From Bimuria novae-zelandiae CBS 107.79 (Eukaryota > Ascomycota > Dothideomycetes > Pleosporales > Didymosphaeriaceae): a stretch of 64,000 nucleotides of DNA. The position numbers and the translations under genes were made by a program. Each line of letters opens with the position of its first letter. Within the stretch, counting starts at the first letter, position 1. The notes beneath the pieces are model-generated. The model was not told where the DNA came from. It did no database searches and saw nothing but the letters and a program-made list of their open reading frames with translations. The DNA is taken from assembly GCA_010015655.1 (NCBI GenBank), contig ML976688.1, forward strand, positions 160,951-224,950, read 5' to 3'. Positions 1-10,230 of this stretch are shown here, piece after piece.

Positions 1-463
1 ATGTAAATAGGGCGTGTTTTGATGTGGTGGTGGGTATCAAAGTGCAGCTGGCCCATTGAGCATGTGTGGCCCATTGAGCTTGTAGGGCCGTGCTCCGCAC
101 GGCCTTTTTCGGAGAAAAATCGATATCGACCGCTAGGGGCCGAGTAGTGAAACTCTTTACTAATCGCGAAAATTGCGACTACCTTTTTAGCTATATTATA
201 ACACCATAACGTCGCCTATAACTAGTGCAGATTCTAATAATAGAGCTTGTAATTCTCTATCGCCTTGTATGCGTAAATGCTAACGACCGCGTAGTTTGGT
301 AGTAAAAGTATCGCGTCGAAAAGTAGGGGCTCTTCGCGTTCACGCCCTCCCACGACCCCCTCACCTCCACGGCACCATCCCAACGTGTCGCACACCCTAC
401 AAAACTAGTTGCCGTTGCTCCTGTCACTATATATAACCTCCTGTAACCTTCTGACAACTTCCT
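1..463. other. Unassigned left edge, lightly mutated
   Basis: No gene recognised. The stretch keeps many CpA/TpG dinucleotides, so it is less RIP-mutated than most of the window. It contains a direct repeat of TGGCCCATTGAGC (about 49-61 and 67-79) and a perfect 8-bp hairpin (86-93 paired with 97-104, 3-base loop). A 66-codon minus-strand frame (257-457) has no recognisable domain and is probably chance. Confidence 0.5.
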
Positions 464-742
464 GCAGACTCCTGGGCTAATCAGGTGTAGTCCTGGGGGT
501 CAGCCTGTACAGCACTTCCCTCTTGCCTTGGCCCTACGCGCCGCGCACTTATACAACTAGTAGCATACACTTTTATTGGTAGCAAGAAACTCCTAGGCAC
601 TCCTGGAAAGTCCTGGGAAGTCCTGAGCTAATTAACAGTCTGGTCTCTTGGTGTGCTGGTTTCGCGCAGTCGCGATAATAACTCCTAGATGCTCCTGGAA
701 ACTCCTGTGAAGTCCTGGGAAGTCCTGAGCCAATTAGCAGTC
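464..742. repeat. Degenerate ~10-11 bp repeat array (AGTCCTGGGA type)
   Basis: Short units of the type ACTCCTGGAA / AGTCCTGGGA recur. Two blocks, 588-640 and 680-742, are near copies: both begin AACTCCTAG and both end in AAGTCCTGAGC followed by AATTA(A/G)CAGTC. A smaller trace begins near 464. The reverse complement of this motif (CAGGACTTTC, AGGAGTTTGC) forms arrays at 14501-14720 and 16570-16670, so the helicase relic is flanked by arrays in opposite orientation. Confidence 0.7.
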
Positions 743-761
743 ACATACAATACAGCACCAC

Positions 762-1887
762 ATGGTGAAATGGCAGGGGCGGAGGAAGAAGGACAAGGGC
801 AGTACGAGGGTGGCTAATAAACGGACAAGGTGGAGTCGCGCGATTGCCACCCACGTTCAGTCTACCCGCCTAGTTAGTGTTGTACTCTAAAGGATGCTTA
901 CGCAGGTTCCTACTATGCCGCTTACGCAGTTGTCAGATGTAATAGACTATGCCCGTAATCGCAGTGTTGTTGCGGTGCAAGAGGAGGTTGTACGCGTGTG
1001 TTTGCAGCGCATTTTGTCGCATAGAAACTTTAGTAACTAGAGCCCGCGTTAGGAACAAGTGCGCACGTTGCAGAGGCTGATTTTTAGACAAAGCAACGTG
1101 TTGTTAATTACACAGACTAGCTTTAGTAAGAGCCTAATTTTCCACGCATATTTAATCTTAACTAATAAGATAACGCTGTAGTTAATACTACTTATAAAGC
1201 TAGGTAATAAGTAATTAATAAAGATATAGTAGTTTAATAGTGCTCGTCCTTATCTAATTAACGCGAAGACGAGGAGTAAAGAGAAGGACATGCTATCTAA
1301 AGTAGTAGCTAGCTATTACACGCATGTCTTTTTTAGGCTAAAGCAAGCGTCTACTTGCGCTTTTTAAAAGATCCTGCAAGACGCTGCCTTTTAGGCTTAT
1401 ATAAAACTACTAGCTATTAACAAGTGCTACTTAGTTATATAGTAAGAGGAGTTTTAACTTGCTTTTACGCTTATTAGCAAGCTTTAAATAATCCTGTATA
1501 AAGACGTTATGTGGTTTAGCTATTTAGTAATATTAGACTAGGTGAGTAAAGAGAGGGTGCTACGAATAGCTAGATTTAAGGCTATTAGTAATTATATACA
1601 CTAGACTAAAGTTATTTAGATGTTTATTAATTAACCTAATATTGTAATATACGTTGTCCTAATATCACGCGGCAAGCTTTAATTATATAATGTTTTATAT
1701 TTCTTTCTATAGAAGGCTATATGTAATAGGCAAGCGACGCCTTAAAATTACCTAAAGACTATTATCTTCATTAATAATTAAAAGTTTGTCCACGACGCTA
1801 TAGCATAAGCTATAATTAAACTTATATAGATGTCTAGCAAATACAGCGTAGATAATATAACACCTTAATTATGTGTCTTTAACGTTG
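762..1887 (+). pseudogene. RecQ-type DNA helicase relic, N-terminal half
   Basis: A single frame runs from the ATG at 762 to the Gypsy-1 insertion at 1887 without a frameshift, broken only by TAA/TAG codons. After a basic N-terminus it shows the superfamily 2 helicase order. A Walker A remnant (QTSFSKS, 1113-1133) looks like QTGFGKS with Gly to Ser changes. A DExH-box remnant (AINKCYL, 1413-1433) looks like AIDECHL with D to N, E to K and H to Y. A motif III remnant lies near 1520. Such RecQ-like genes are repetitive and often subtelomeric in fungi; I infer a repeated gene silenced by RIP. The reading resumes at 12971 after the retroelement. It cannot encode a working protein. Confidence 0.82.
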
Positions 1888-2140
1888 TGTTAAGATCCCA
1901 AAGAGGTAGCTATTCTCTAAGGGGCTAAGCAGGAGTACTGGTAGGACGGGAAAGGGTTATAGTGATAGCTTGCGCCTGTCACTAAGGGCGTTGGTATTAA
2001 AGGTGTGTACAGCACAATTAAATCAACAAGGTTGCTTATCCAGATCTAAACGATAGATTGATAAACAGGTTAAACGCGAATATAAGAGATCATTCTCGCG
2101 TTCCTATATACATAAGGATTTCTGTACCATCCAAGGTCTT

Positions 2141-2254
2141 GCTGCCATCCATGGCTGGTGTCACCATCCACGGCTGGTGCTGCCTTCCATGGCTGGTGCT
2201 GCCATCCATGGCTGGTGCTGCCTTCCATGGCTGGTGCTGCCTTGGCTGGATGGT
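2141..2254. repeat. 19-bp minisatellite in Gypsy-1 3' LTR, six units
   Basis: Six tandem 19-bp units of the type GCTGCCTTCCATGGCTGGT, four with a palindromic CCATGG core. The 5' LTR has the same array. The open frames on both strands here (2058-2279 and 2070-2288) are by-products of the repeat, not genes. Confidence 0.9.
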
Positions 2255-2331
2255 ACATCACGTGACCTCGGTTGCGTAACCCTACCAAGTGTCACCCCCG
2301 CTGAGGGCCCGTTGGTCCTCCGCGTCCTATA

Positions 2332-4441
2332 ACGTGCACGGACAGCTCATGCCCGGAGACACCTCGTGCCCCGCCGAACACCATATCCACCACTTCAAAA
2401 GTGAGGCTACTGAGCCACGTACAATAGCTATTATTATGAGATTTTCTAGTGAAGCACTATATTAACTCTTACAATTAATCTAAACTAATTATATTTACTC
2501 GAGAGCTTAATGTTGCGGCCACGTAATATAACTTTAGGTAGAGTAGTAAATAGCTTATCTTAAGCTTAAATACTAGCGTAAGCAGCGCTAGCGCGTTTCT
2601 AACGCTTATTACTTAATAAGATTACTTATAAGGCTAGTTACTTACGTTTTTAAGTTTATTAGATAGCTTTTTTTTAGTATTAAGCTTTAACTTTACGCGC
2701 GCGTTTAGCTACTTTCTTAGCTTATTTAACCTCCCTTATCTCTTTAAGCTTCTACCTCTCTACACGCTTCTCCTTAAGCTTAACTTAACGCTATAGTTAA
2801 GCCTCCTCGCGCTACTTCTTAGCCTGTGCTTTTTAGAGTTTCTCCTCTATCTTATCTTGCTCCCGTACTACTTCTCTAGCTCGAGCCTCACGTAGCTTGC
2901 AAGGAGACTAGTGGACAGCGCTATTATAATATTCCTAGCGCTGTTAAAAGCTAAGAGCTTTGCCCTTCTTCCTGTGCTTTTTTTTATGTTAAAGAGCCTC
3001 CTTTAAGCCCTTATTCTCATGCTTTAAAAGCTTATTCTAAACAGAGAGATAGTAAACGCTTAAACGTAGCTTTCTTGCCTTATACTAATAGCTATTAGTA
3101 ATAGTAGCTTAAACTAATTAATTTATCTTTCTCTAATTATAATTAGAGAGCCTTAATAATAAGCTTCTCTTAGCTTCTGGCGTGTTAGCAAATCTACGGA
3201 GGATAACGTTAGCATCCATAGGCCAGATCCTAGTAGCTTCGAAGGCCCTTCAATATGAGGCTCTCCGTGAAGGAGGATATCCAGGCGCTCTAGAAGAGTA
3301 GGAAGAAGTCTCCTTTCTTAATTAGAATAAAACCTTAAGCCTTATAGAGATAGTTAGTGAGCTCGTTAGAGTAAGCTTAAAAGAGAGGCTTAAATAGCAC
3401 TATATTAAGCGGCTAGAGCGTATAAGTTAAATAGGGGGGAAGGATTATAAGGAGGATCCTATAGCAATTATAGTAGTCGATAAACTCCATCGTGACATAA
3501 GATCTATAACTATTAAGGATAAGCAATCGCCATCTCCCTAATTACTACTTTATATAGTAATTAAACACCTGCTCTAGCCAAGCTAGGCCTATGTCGTCGT
3601 TTAACCAGCCTGTTAGAGATAATAAGACAAAGACCTTATGTTCTCCTGCCTTAATATCCTCTACCTAACTTAATTGTATAGCTCCTTTTTTAGCTGCGTA
3701 GATAAGGCTTAGAGGTAGCGAGCTCCTATCGGCGTAATAGTAGGCTAGAAGTGTTAGGAACTCGCGTAATCTATTCTAAAGAGATACTTAAACCTCCTTC
3801 TTCTCTTATTAACGTCTACTAAATATCCTCTTGCTTCTACCTATTAAGCCAATTAAGAAGCCCTTCTTATCCATATTATATATATCTTAAGCCTTAAGGT
3901 AATATTCAGTGATCTTTCGATGCAGTAGCTCGAAATAGAAACGGTATTTTAACTCAGAATTAGCCAGGTAGCGAACACGATCCATGGCGGTGGTCCACTT
4001 TAAGATTATATAGATCTAGTGTCTAGTAATAAAGCAAGAAACCCATCGATCGCTTAGCTACTAATAGGCTACTTTAGATAAGAAATTCCTAATTATCTCT
4101 CTTGTAGGAGGAAGGCCTCTCTTTATAAGCTTTGTAATATATCGTATAAGCTCTAGCTCTTGTTATTAGTTAAGAGCTTATTAATTTAAGTATCTATCCT
4201 CTTAAGATGCTGTCACGCCTCTCCACCTTCGCCCTAGCGTTAAGTAGTTAACCTCGTATTTCTTAGCAACTTCCCTTAATATAAAGTGTTCTCCTGGATT
4301 ACGCGATTTTAAATCTTTAATTATATCGTCGATAGGTGCCATAGCTATAGCGTTATAGTCTGTTGAAGTTGTGGTGTTAAGACGCGGCTTGGTGTTCGGC
4401 GGGGCACGAGGTGTCTCCGGGCATAAGCTGTCCGTGCACGT
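2332..4441 (-). mobile_element. Pogo-1: decayed pogo-like DNA transposon
   Basis: A 2110-bp element with TA target duplications (2330-2331, 4442-4443) and terminal inverted repeats of about 52 bp starting ACGTGCACGGACAGCT, with a single mismatch. The inverted repeats are almost free of RIP while the interior is heavily mutated. It carries a minus-strand transposase relic. It sits inside the Gypsy-1 3' LTR, so it is younger than Gypsy-1. Confidence 0.93.
2640..4341 (-). pseudogene. Pogo-1 transposase relic (DDE, pogo/CENP-B-like)
   Basis: The frame starts at the ATG at 4341. The first 45 codons are open and give a psq-type helix-turn-helix (IIKDLKSRNPGEHF, then LGRRWRGV), closely resembling the start of the intact Pogo-2 protein (LRRRWRGV). 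Further on I read a CENP-B-like segment (RGLPPTREIIRNF), the second catalytic region as LLILNSYRSYVT (from an LLITDGHGSHIT-like sequence, near 3500), and the third as LQPLNIVLFKPL (near 3390), with the catalytic Asp changed to Asn in both. Many in-frame stops follow. It is non-functional and belongs to the same family as Pogo-2 but a different subfamily, because the inverted repeats differ. Confidence 0.85.
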
Positions 4442-4461
4442 TACATGTTCAGATCCTAACA

Positions 4462-4476
4462 TTACCTCCCCTCTTC
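4462..4476 (-). promoter_or_regulatory. Gypsy-1 polypurine tract
   Basis: In element sense GAAGAGGGGAGGTAA lies directly against the 3' LTR, where plus-strand DNA priming would occur. Its position next to the LTR end at 4461 supports the boundary. Confidence 0.75.
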
Positions 4477-4535
4477 CAGATAGCGTCCTCGGTATCCTCG
4501 TTCCGCGCCCCCTAGCTGTAGATACGGTCGTCGCA

Positions 4536-4543
4536 TATAAATA
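4536..4543 (+). promoter_or_regulatory. TATA box upstream of the Gypsy-1 antisense frame
   Basis: TATAAATA in a GC-richer, unmutated stretch (4462-4593). With Pogo-2 removed it lies about 50 bp before the ATG of the antisense Zn2Cys6 frame, a normal TATA-to-start-region spacing. It faces opposite to gag-pol. No expression evidence exists here. Confidence 0.5.
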
Positions 4544-4593
4544 CCCGCGTGAGTCGCTGTTTTCGCGTTCTAGCCTTAGTGCCTTCCTAACTA

Positions 4594-6712
4594 ACGTCGG
4601 TCTTCGCGTGCCGACCGACTTCGCGTAACGACCGACCCCGCTTTGAACACCAGACTAACCACCAACTTCGACAGATCGTAATCCAGCCAATATGGGGTCA
4701 ATCAAGAAGGCGATTAAAGCAATGGAATCGCGGGAGCTTGGATATAATATTCCGGCCTCAAAATACGCTACCAAGTACAATGTAGACCAAGTAACGCTGC
4801 GCCGAAGATGGAGGGGTGTCCAGGCTCCAAAGGAGACCAAGAACATTGCACAACAAAACCTCACACCACAACAAGAGCTAGGGCTTGTGGAATATATCAA
4901 AGAGCTCACTGATCTTGGGATCCCACCTACAAGAGATATGATACAAAATTTCGGCAGTGCAGTGGCTGAGAAGGACCTATCTGAGAGCTGGGTGCAGCGC
5001 TTCCTCAACCGACACCGCGACCATCTCACGTCACGTTGGTCAGTGGGATTAGACCGCAACCGCCACCAGGCTGATACTTTAGACAAGTACGACGCGTATT
5101 TTGATCTCCTGCACTTAAAAATGGACGAGCATAAGATAGAGCAGCGTCTCTCATACAATATGGATGAGAAGGGCTTCATGATAGGAGTAGAAGGCAGGTC
5201 AAAGAGATGGTTCAGTAAGGACGTTTTTCTTCATGGAGGCATTAAAGAAGCCCTCCAAGACGGCAACAGAGAGTGGATTACTACTCTCTGTACAGTCTGT
5301 GCTGATGGGACTACGCTGCCTCCAGCTCTGATCTATGAGGCGATGGATGATAATATACGGGACAACTGGGTGGAAGATATACAGCCCGGTGAACACCAAG
5401 TTTATGTCGCCTCATCTCCCACTGGCTGGACGAATAATCGGCTAGGATTAGCATGGGTGAAGGACGTATTCGATGCCAATACTAAGGCCAAAGCTCGGAG
5501 GAAATGGCGACTTCTCATCACTGACGGCCATGGTAGTCACATTACGCGCGAATTCATCGACTACTGCATCAATAATCGCATATTTCTGGCCATACTACCT
5601 GCCCATTCTACCCACCAAGTTCAGCCGCTTGATGTAGTCATGTTCAGGCCTCTCTCAGCTGCCTATTCGTCTGAACTTCGACAGCAACAGTATCGATCAC
5701 TAGGGCTTCTTCCAGTAAAGAAAGCTGACTTCTTTCCACTATTCTGGTCAGCCTACATCTCCTCCTTTACTGAGAAAAATATACTCTCCTCATTTGAAGC
5801 TACTGGCATCTGGCCTATGGACCGAAGCGTTGTTACAAAGAAGTTTCAGCCTTCTACCCCACCTCAAGAGAGTAGGGATACAGCCTCATCTCATCTCTCT
5901 CCAAGTGATTGGCAACGTATGGAACGATTGCTGAAGGATACAGTGAAGAAGGGTACTGATGAAACAGTCAAGAAGCTTGAAGCGTCGTTCCACCGCGCCT
6001 CTACTCAAACCAAGCTTCTACAGCATCAAAACAAGGGGTTACTTGCATCGCTTGATACCAAAAATAAGCGCAAGAAGAATGGGCGAAGCCTCCCACTCAA
6101 AGGGAAGCGTAAGCTTAATGGGGAGGCTACATTTCACTCTCCTCGTTCACTCAAAAAAGGCCGGGCTGAACAAGCAGCAAAGGATGAAGCAGAAGCTGCA
6201 GAACAGCTCAAAAAGGCTGAGATGAAGAAGCTTAGGGCTGCTAATAAACTATATAACAAGAAGATTGCCCAAGAGAAGCGTGAGAAACGAGAGAAAGATA
6301 AGGTGGCAAAGGAGAAGGAGAAGGCAGCAGAAGCGCGGCGTAAGGCAGACGAGAAAGCAGACAGAGATCGCCAGAAAGCTCTCCAAACTTCACAAGCAGG
6401 CAAGCGCAAAGCTTCGAGACCACTGCCTAGGCAGCAGAAGCGTCAGAAGCAAGTGGGTGGACGTGCAGCTTCAAGTGTAGCCCCAAGTGCTGCACCACCA
6501 CCACCTTCACACGTGACTCGTTTGGGCCGCAACACCAAGCTTCCAGCGAAGTTCAGGTAGTACAATTTTTTCGTATGGGTCTATTTAGTAAAACGCCAGA
6601 ATGTTAGCTGTATACAACGTTGTGGTGTGGCTCTACAGCTTCAAATTTGGTGACGTGGTGATGTTGGTGTTCGGTCGTTACGCGAAGTCGGTCGGCACGC
6701 GAAGACCGACGT
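4594..6712 (+). mobile_element. Pogo-2: apparently intact pogo-like DNA transposon
   Basis: A 2119-bp element with TA duplications at 4592-4593 and 6713-6714 and perfect inverted repeats of about 42 bp (ACGTCGGTCTTCGCGTGCCG...). It encodes one uninterrupted 622-residue transposase. Base composition is normal for coding DNA, with abundant CAA/CAG codons and no RIP signature, in sharp contrast to its surroundings. It inserted at the TA overlapping the start codon of the Gypsy-1 antisense frame. All parts needed for autonomous movement appear present. Confidence 0.95.
4692..6560 (+). CDS. Pogo-like DDE transposase, intact
   Basis: A 622-residue transposase expected to bind the element's inverted repeats and to cut and paste it at TA sites in the nucleus. 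Residues 1-45 form a psq-type helix-turn-helix ending LRRRWRGV. About 57-120 form a CENP-B/Tc5-type DNA-binding domain (GIPPTRDMIQNF, SWVQRFLNRH). The DDE core follows, with D158 (YNMDEKG), D278 (LLITDGHGSH) and D314 (QVQPLDVVMF), a DDD triad typical of pogo. About 405-450 may be a coiled coil. About 455-590 is very rich in Lys, Arg, Glu and Ala with likely nuclear-localisation and coiled-coil segments, then a Pro/Ala/Ser-rich tail. The start was chosen because it lies 55 bp inside the left inverted repeat and gives the complete first domain. No intron is needed. It is the only intact long gene in the window. Confidence 0.95.
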   Translation: MGSIKKAIKAMESRELGYNIPASKYATKYNVDQVTLRRRWRGVQAPKETKNIAQQNLTPQQELGLVEYIKELTDLGIPPTRDMIQNFGSAVAEKDLSESWVQRFLNRHRDHLTSRWSVGLDRNRHQADTLDKYDAYFDLLHLKMDEHKIEQRLSYNMDEKGFMIGVEGRSKRWFSKDVFLHGGIKEALQDGNREWITTLCTVCADGTTLPPALIYEAMDDNIRDNWVEDIQPGEHQVYVASSPTGWTNNRLGLAWVKDVFDANTKAKARRKWRLLITDGHGSHITREFIDYCINNRIFLAILPAHSTHQVQPLDVVMFRPLSAAYSSELRQQQYRSLGLLPVKKADFFPLFWSAYISSFTEKNILSSFEATGIWPMDRSVVTKKFQPSTPPQESRDTASSHLSPSDWQRMERLLKDTVKKGTDETVKKLEASFHRASTQTKLLQHQNKGLLASLDTKNKRKKNGRSLPLKGKRKLNGEATFHSPRSLKKGRAEQAAKDEAEAAEQLKKAEMKKLRAANKLYNKKIAQEKREKREKDKVAKEKEKAAEARRKADEKADRDRQKALQTSQAGKRKASRPLPRQQKRQKQVGGRAASSVAPSAAPPPPSHVTRLGRNTKLPAKFR

Positions 6713-6713
6713 T

Positions 6714-7310
6714 ATGCCTAAGGATTCTAAGCCCCGTAAAGCGCGCGCGCCTCGCAAGAAGACTTTAACCTAAAAGTAGTATAATTATATTTGTCGCGTT
6801 AAAGAGAGTAGTAAAGAGATGCCTTTTCGTTATAGTTACTGCAAAAAGCTAAACATTTGTTATTTCGTGGATACTACGTCTGGTCGTTGCGCTAGTTGTA
6901 TCGCTACAAGGAGCAAGTGTGAATTGTTTGTTCCTAAAGAGGAGTAAGAGAAGGTAGAGGATAAGAAGCGTGAAAAATAATTAGCTCTCCTCCGTTGTAA
7001 AGCAGAGACCGCTTATCTTTGTTTAAAGTTAGCAGAGGTAAAGAGTTATAAAAAGTTATTCGCGCGTTAGGATAAGAAGTTGCTAGATACTTAGAATAAG
7101 GTGTAAGAGACGGAGAGCTCGAGTGCAAACGCTCCGTTCCAAGACAACTTTCTCGCTAATCTAGGCTAGTCACAGGCTAACAATCTTCTTCCTAATCCAC
7201 CAATAGATCTTCTTCTTAACGAGTTCCTATCTGATTCTCCTCCGATTGTTTCTAGTTCCTTTTCGTGGTCTGACGATAGTATTGTGCTAATATTTAGCGA
7301 TAGTTGTTAA
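6714..7310 (+). pseudogene. Gypsy-1 antisense frame with Zn2Cys6 cluster
   Basis: About 198 codons in one frame, antisense to gag-pol and next to the 3' LTR, interrupted only by TAA/TAG. A basic N-terminus (MPKDSKPRKARAPRKK) is followed at 6831-6920 by YSYCKKLNICYF ... GRCASCIATRSKC. If the two Tyr codons come from Cys codons (TGY to TAY, a RIP change), the spacing is C-x2-C-x6-C-x8-C-x2-C-x6-C, matching the GAL4-type binuclear zinc cluster. A charged helical stretch (EKVEDKKREK onward) looks like a coiled coil, then an acidic/Ser-rich tail. The ATG overlaps the Pogo-2 target TA. Possible role: a DNA-binding regulator encoded by the element. The role is inferred; the frame and motif are visible. 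Confidence 0.72.
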
Positions 7311-7429
7311 GGTTTGCTTCTAGTTTCTATGTGTCTTTTAAGTATGGATATCCTTTCTACTTAATTAAGTAGGTTCGTGGCTAATCCGTGTGTCGTAGTA
7401 TCTTCTTAACTTTGAATTCGGTTTCCTCC

Positions 7430-8450
7430 TCTGGCTGGTAATAGAAGGTGGTTTCGACTGGTGTCTCTAGGTCCGCTGGTTCTAATCGGTCTATGTGGAA
7501 TACTAGGTGTATTTTGGCGTCTGGTGGTAATTCCAATTAGTAGTTGACCAGTGATATTTGTTTGGAAATAAAAAATAGCCTAACCTTAACATAATCTAGT
7601 TTCTTGTGCTTTTTCTTCTAGGTTCGAAGATTTTTTATAAGTAGATATACTTTATCCCCCTTCTTTAGCTAAGGTGCCATTTTTCTTTTTCGGTTCGTGT
7701 AGGAAATGCTTTACTATTGAGCTTTCTCGAGGTTCTTTCGGAGTTATTAATATATTTCTTTTATTTTTATAGCCGTGTTAATAGCTTCTTCCGCTCTGAT
7801 AGCAGTAGGAAATGTCTAATTAAAGAGATATAGATATCTTCCGTGGTTTATATAGAACGGTGTGTATCCGGTTGCTGCTAATATCTTATTGTTATATGCT
7901 AATTGTGCCATTAGTAATAGGGAAATCTAGTTATTCTTCTAGTTGTTGCAGTAGATGCGTAGGTACGTTTCTATTGTTTAATTCGTACGTTCTGTTTGTC
8001 CGTCCGTCTGTGGGTGGTAGGCTGTTAATATTTTTCGTTTTGTTCTAATAAGTGCCATGAGTGTTGTCCAGTAGTTCGAAGTGAAGAGTTTGTCTCTATC
8101 GCTAATAATTCTCTTGGGGATGCTATAATGTCGTATAAGTTAATTTAGGATAAGGAACGCTAGTTCCGTTGCTATTATTACCTTTTTACACAATAGTAAT
8201 TCCACGTATTTAGTAAATCTGCACACGATTACCAGTATTACGTCGTAACTTACTCCGTTTATGGGATCCTTTAACTTTGGCAATCCTGTGACAAAGTCTA
8301 TTACGATGTCTTCTTATGGTGCTGTGGGTATCTGGATAGCTTACATTTCTCTGTATTTGGGATGTATTGCGTGTTTATTGCGCTAGCAATCTGCGCATTT
8401 GCGTATATAGGTTGTTACTACTTCCTTAATTCCTTTGAAGCTGTAGTTCC
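7430..8450 (-). pseudogene. Gypsy-1 integrase relic
   Basis: The minus strand shows a remnant of the N-terminal zinc-binding region (near 8370-8400, RKCADC) and the catalytic core (IDFVTGLPKLKDPINGV...VILVIVCRFTKYV, about 8204-8310, with D to C in VDRF). At the C-terminal side (near 7455-7540) a stretch reads KIHLVFHIDRLEPAD, typical of chromovirus integrase C-termini. Stops from RIP occur throughout. It would have inserted the cDNA. Confidence 0.8.
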
Positions 8451-8969
8451 TTTGGATTAGCTCTATTATTTTTCTAATTCTAGGGTGTCTATACGCAGGG
8501 TCGTCGTGGTATTATCGTATAACCTCTATCTATTGTTCCTTTAGTACTTCCCGTGTGAGTATAAGGAGTTAATTAAGTTCTGCCATTAGTTCTAGGGAAC
8601 TATTAGGATTTTTCTTTAGTATTGCGGAGTAGGTTTTAACCTTTTCTCTATTATTATTTATTCTGCTAAGAGCGTCTGCTCGTCCGTTTTCCTTGCCTAG
8701 GGTGTACATAATTTTAAATTTGTATTATCCTAGTGTTTCTAACTATCTTCCTTATGGTTGGTTCAGTTCTTTCGTGGTTGTGAAACGTGTGAGGTTTTTG
8801 TAGTCTGTAAAGATTATAAGTTCCAAGCAACTATGTGCATAGATCCTCTAGTGTTTAATAGCTTTTATAATCGCGAGTAGTTCTTTATCGTGTACTTCGT
8901 ATTATAATTCTTTAGGTGTAAACTTATGTGCGTAGTATGTAATTAGGTGCTATTTACTATTCTTCTCTT

Positions 8970-9900
8970 ATTTCGCGCATGCTCTGACTGCTAAGTCGCT
9001 TACGTCTGTTTTAATACGCAGGGGTTTATTGTCCTAGAAGTGTATAAAGACTAGTGGCGTAATACATACTTTTCGTAGCGTTTAGAATGCTTGCTCGCAT
9101 TCTTTTATTTAATTAAAAGGTTTGTCTTTCTTTGTGAGGTTCGTAAGTAGTAGCGTAATTCTGGAGTAGTCTATAATAAACTGTCTGTTAAATCTAGTAA
9201 ATCTAAGGAAGGCTCGTACTTCCTTAAGGTTAGTAGGTAATTTGTACTTCTTTACTTCCTTAATCTTTAAAGGGCTTACTTAGATACCTTCGGTATTAAT
9301 AACATGTCCTAGAAACTCTAATTCTGTAACATGGAATTTATATTTCTTAAGTTTTAATTATAGGTTGGCGCTGTCTAGTGCTTGTAGTACTATTTATACG
9401 TGTTATACATAATCCTTCTCTTGTTTAGAGAATATCAGGATGTTGTTGAGGTAGGTAACTATAAATATATCGAGGTAGTTCCTTAGTACATTATTAATTA
9501 TTACTTAGAACGTTGCTGGTGCGTTCGTAAGTCTAAAAGGCATAACTTAGTACTTAAATAGTCCGTATCTAGTTTAAAAGGCTATCTTCTACTTGTCACC
9601 TGCTACTATTTATATGAGGTAGTATCCGTTTCGTAGGTTGAATTGTGTGAATATCTTAGCTCGTCCTAGCCTGTCTCGAGGCTTTTGTATGTTCGATAGT
9701 GGGTATTTATTCTTAATTGTTATGTTATTTAGCCTTCTGTAGTTAATGCATAGACGTTGTGTTCTATCCTTCTTTACAACAAATATTAGGGGTAATACTA
9801 CTAGCAATTCTAACTTACGTATTTATTACCTTTTAAGGGCTTTCTTTAGGAATTCGCGTGTCTATTAGAGTTCTTTTGCGCTTTATCTATATAGTGGTCC
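8970..9900 (-). pseudogene. Gypsy-1 reverse transcriptase / RNase H relic
   Basis: An open minus-strand stretch (9610-9807) reads VVKKDRTQRLCINYRRLNNIT and FTQFNLRNGYYLI, conserved RT blocks. The YxDD box is at about 9437-9463 as TYLNNILIFSK, both Asp changed to Asn as RIP would do. The RNase H start is visible at about 8975-9030 (LRIKTDVSDLAV). Inactive. Confidence 0.88.
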
Positions 9901-10230
9901 GAAGGGTGGCGTCTTTCCCTCTTTAAGAATAATGTAATAATCTTAGTGTGTATACTTAGGAAGGGCGTTGGCTCCTTTCTCTTCCTAAAACAAATAACTC
10001 TATTCCTTATATTTGTTAGGGATATTAAAAGGTGTGCTATTCTCTTCGTGCTTACGCTTTATAACCTAGTAGTTCCTACTAGCGTCTACTAAGTTAGTTT
10101 CGTGTTTATCGACTTCTAGTCGCGAGACTATGTTGTTAATAGCTCTCTTATCTACCATTATGCTCTATTAATACGTAGGCTTTACTTATAATGCACAGTT
10201 ACAGCGCTTAAAGGATAGCTCTTTCTTTTC

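Larger units (their letters stand above)
1888..4461 (-). repeat. Gypsy-1 3' LTR, split by Pogo-1
   Basis: LTR of about 462 bp once the 2.1 kb Pogo-1 insertion is removed (LTR parts 1888-2331 and 4444-4461). It matches 12491-12965 nearly base for base over the region 2054-2329. The joined sequence across Pogo-1, CCTATA|CATGTTCAGATCC, equals the uninterrupted copy at 12945-12960, so both boundaries are exact. Confidence 0.93.

Noticed and set aside
86..104. Perfect hairpin followed by T-run, like a bacterial terminator
   Set aside because: The window is fungal; such a terminator is not expected and no gene ends there.
2058..2288. Overlapping open frames on both strands in the Gypsy-1 LTR (also 12656-13045)
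   Set aside because: They are produced by the 19-bp minisatellite inside the LTR; no domain and present in both LTR copies.
4655..5179. 174-codon minus-strand frame (and other minus or alternative frames within 5199-6480)
   Set aside because: Shadows of the intact Pogo-2 transposase on the plus strand; no domain of their own.
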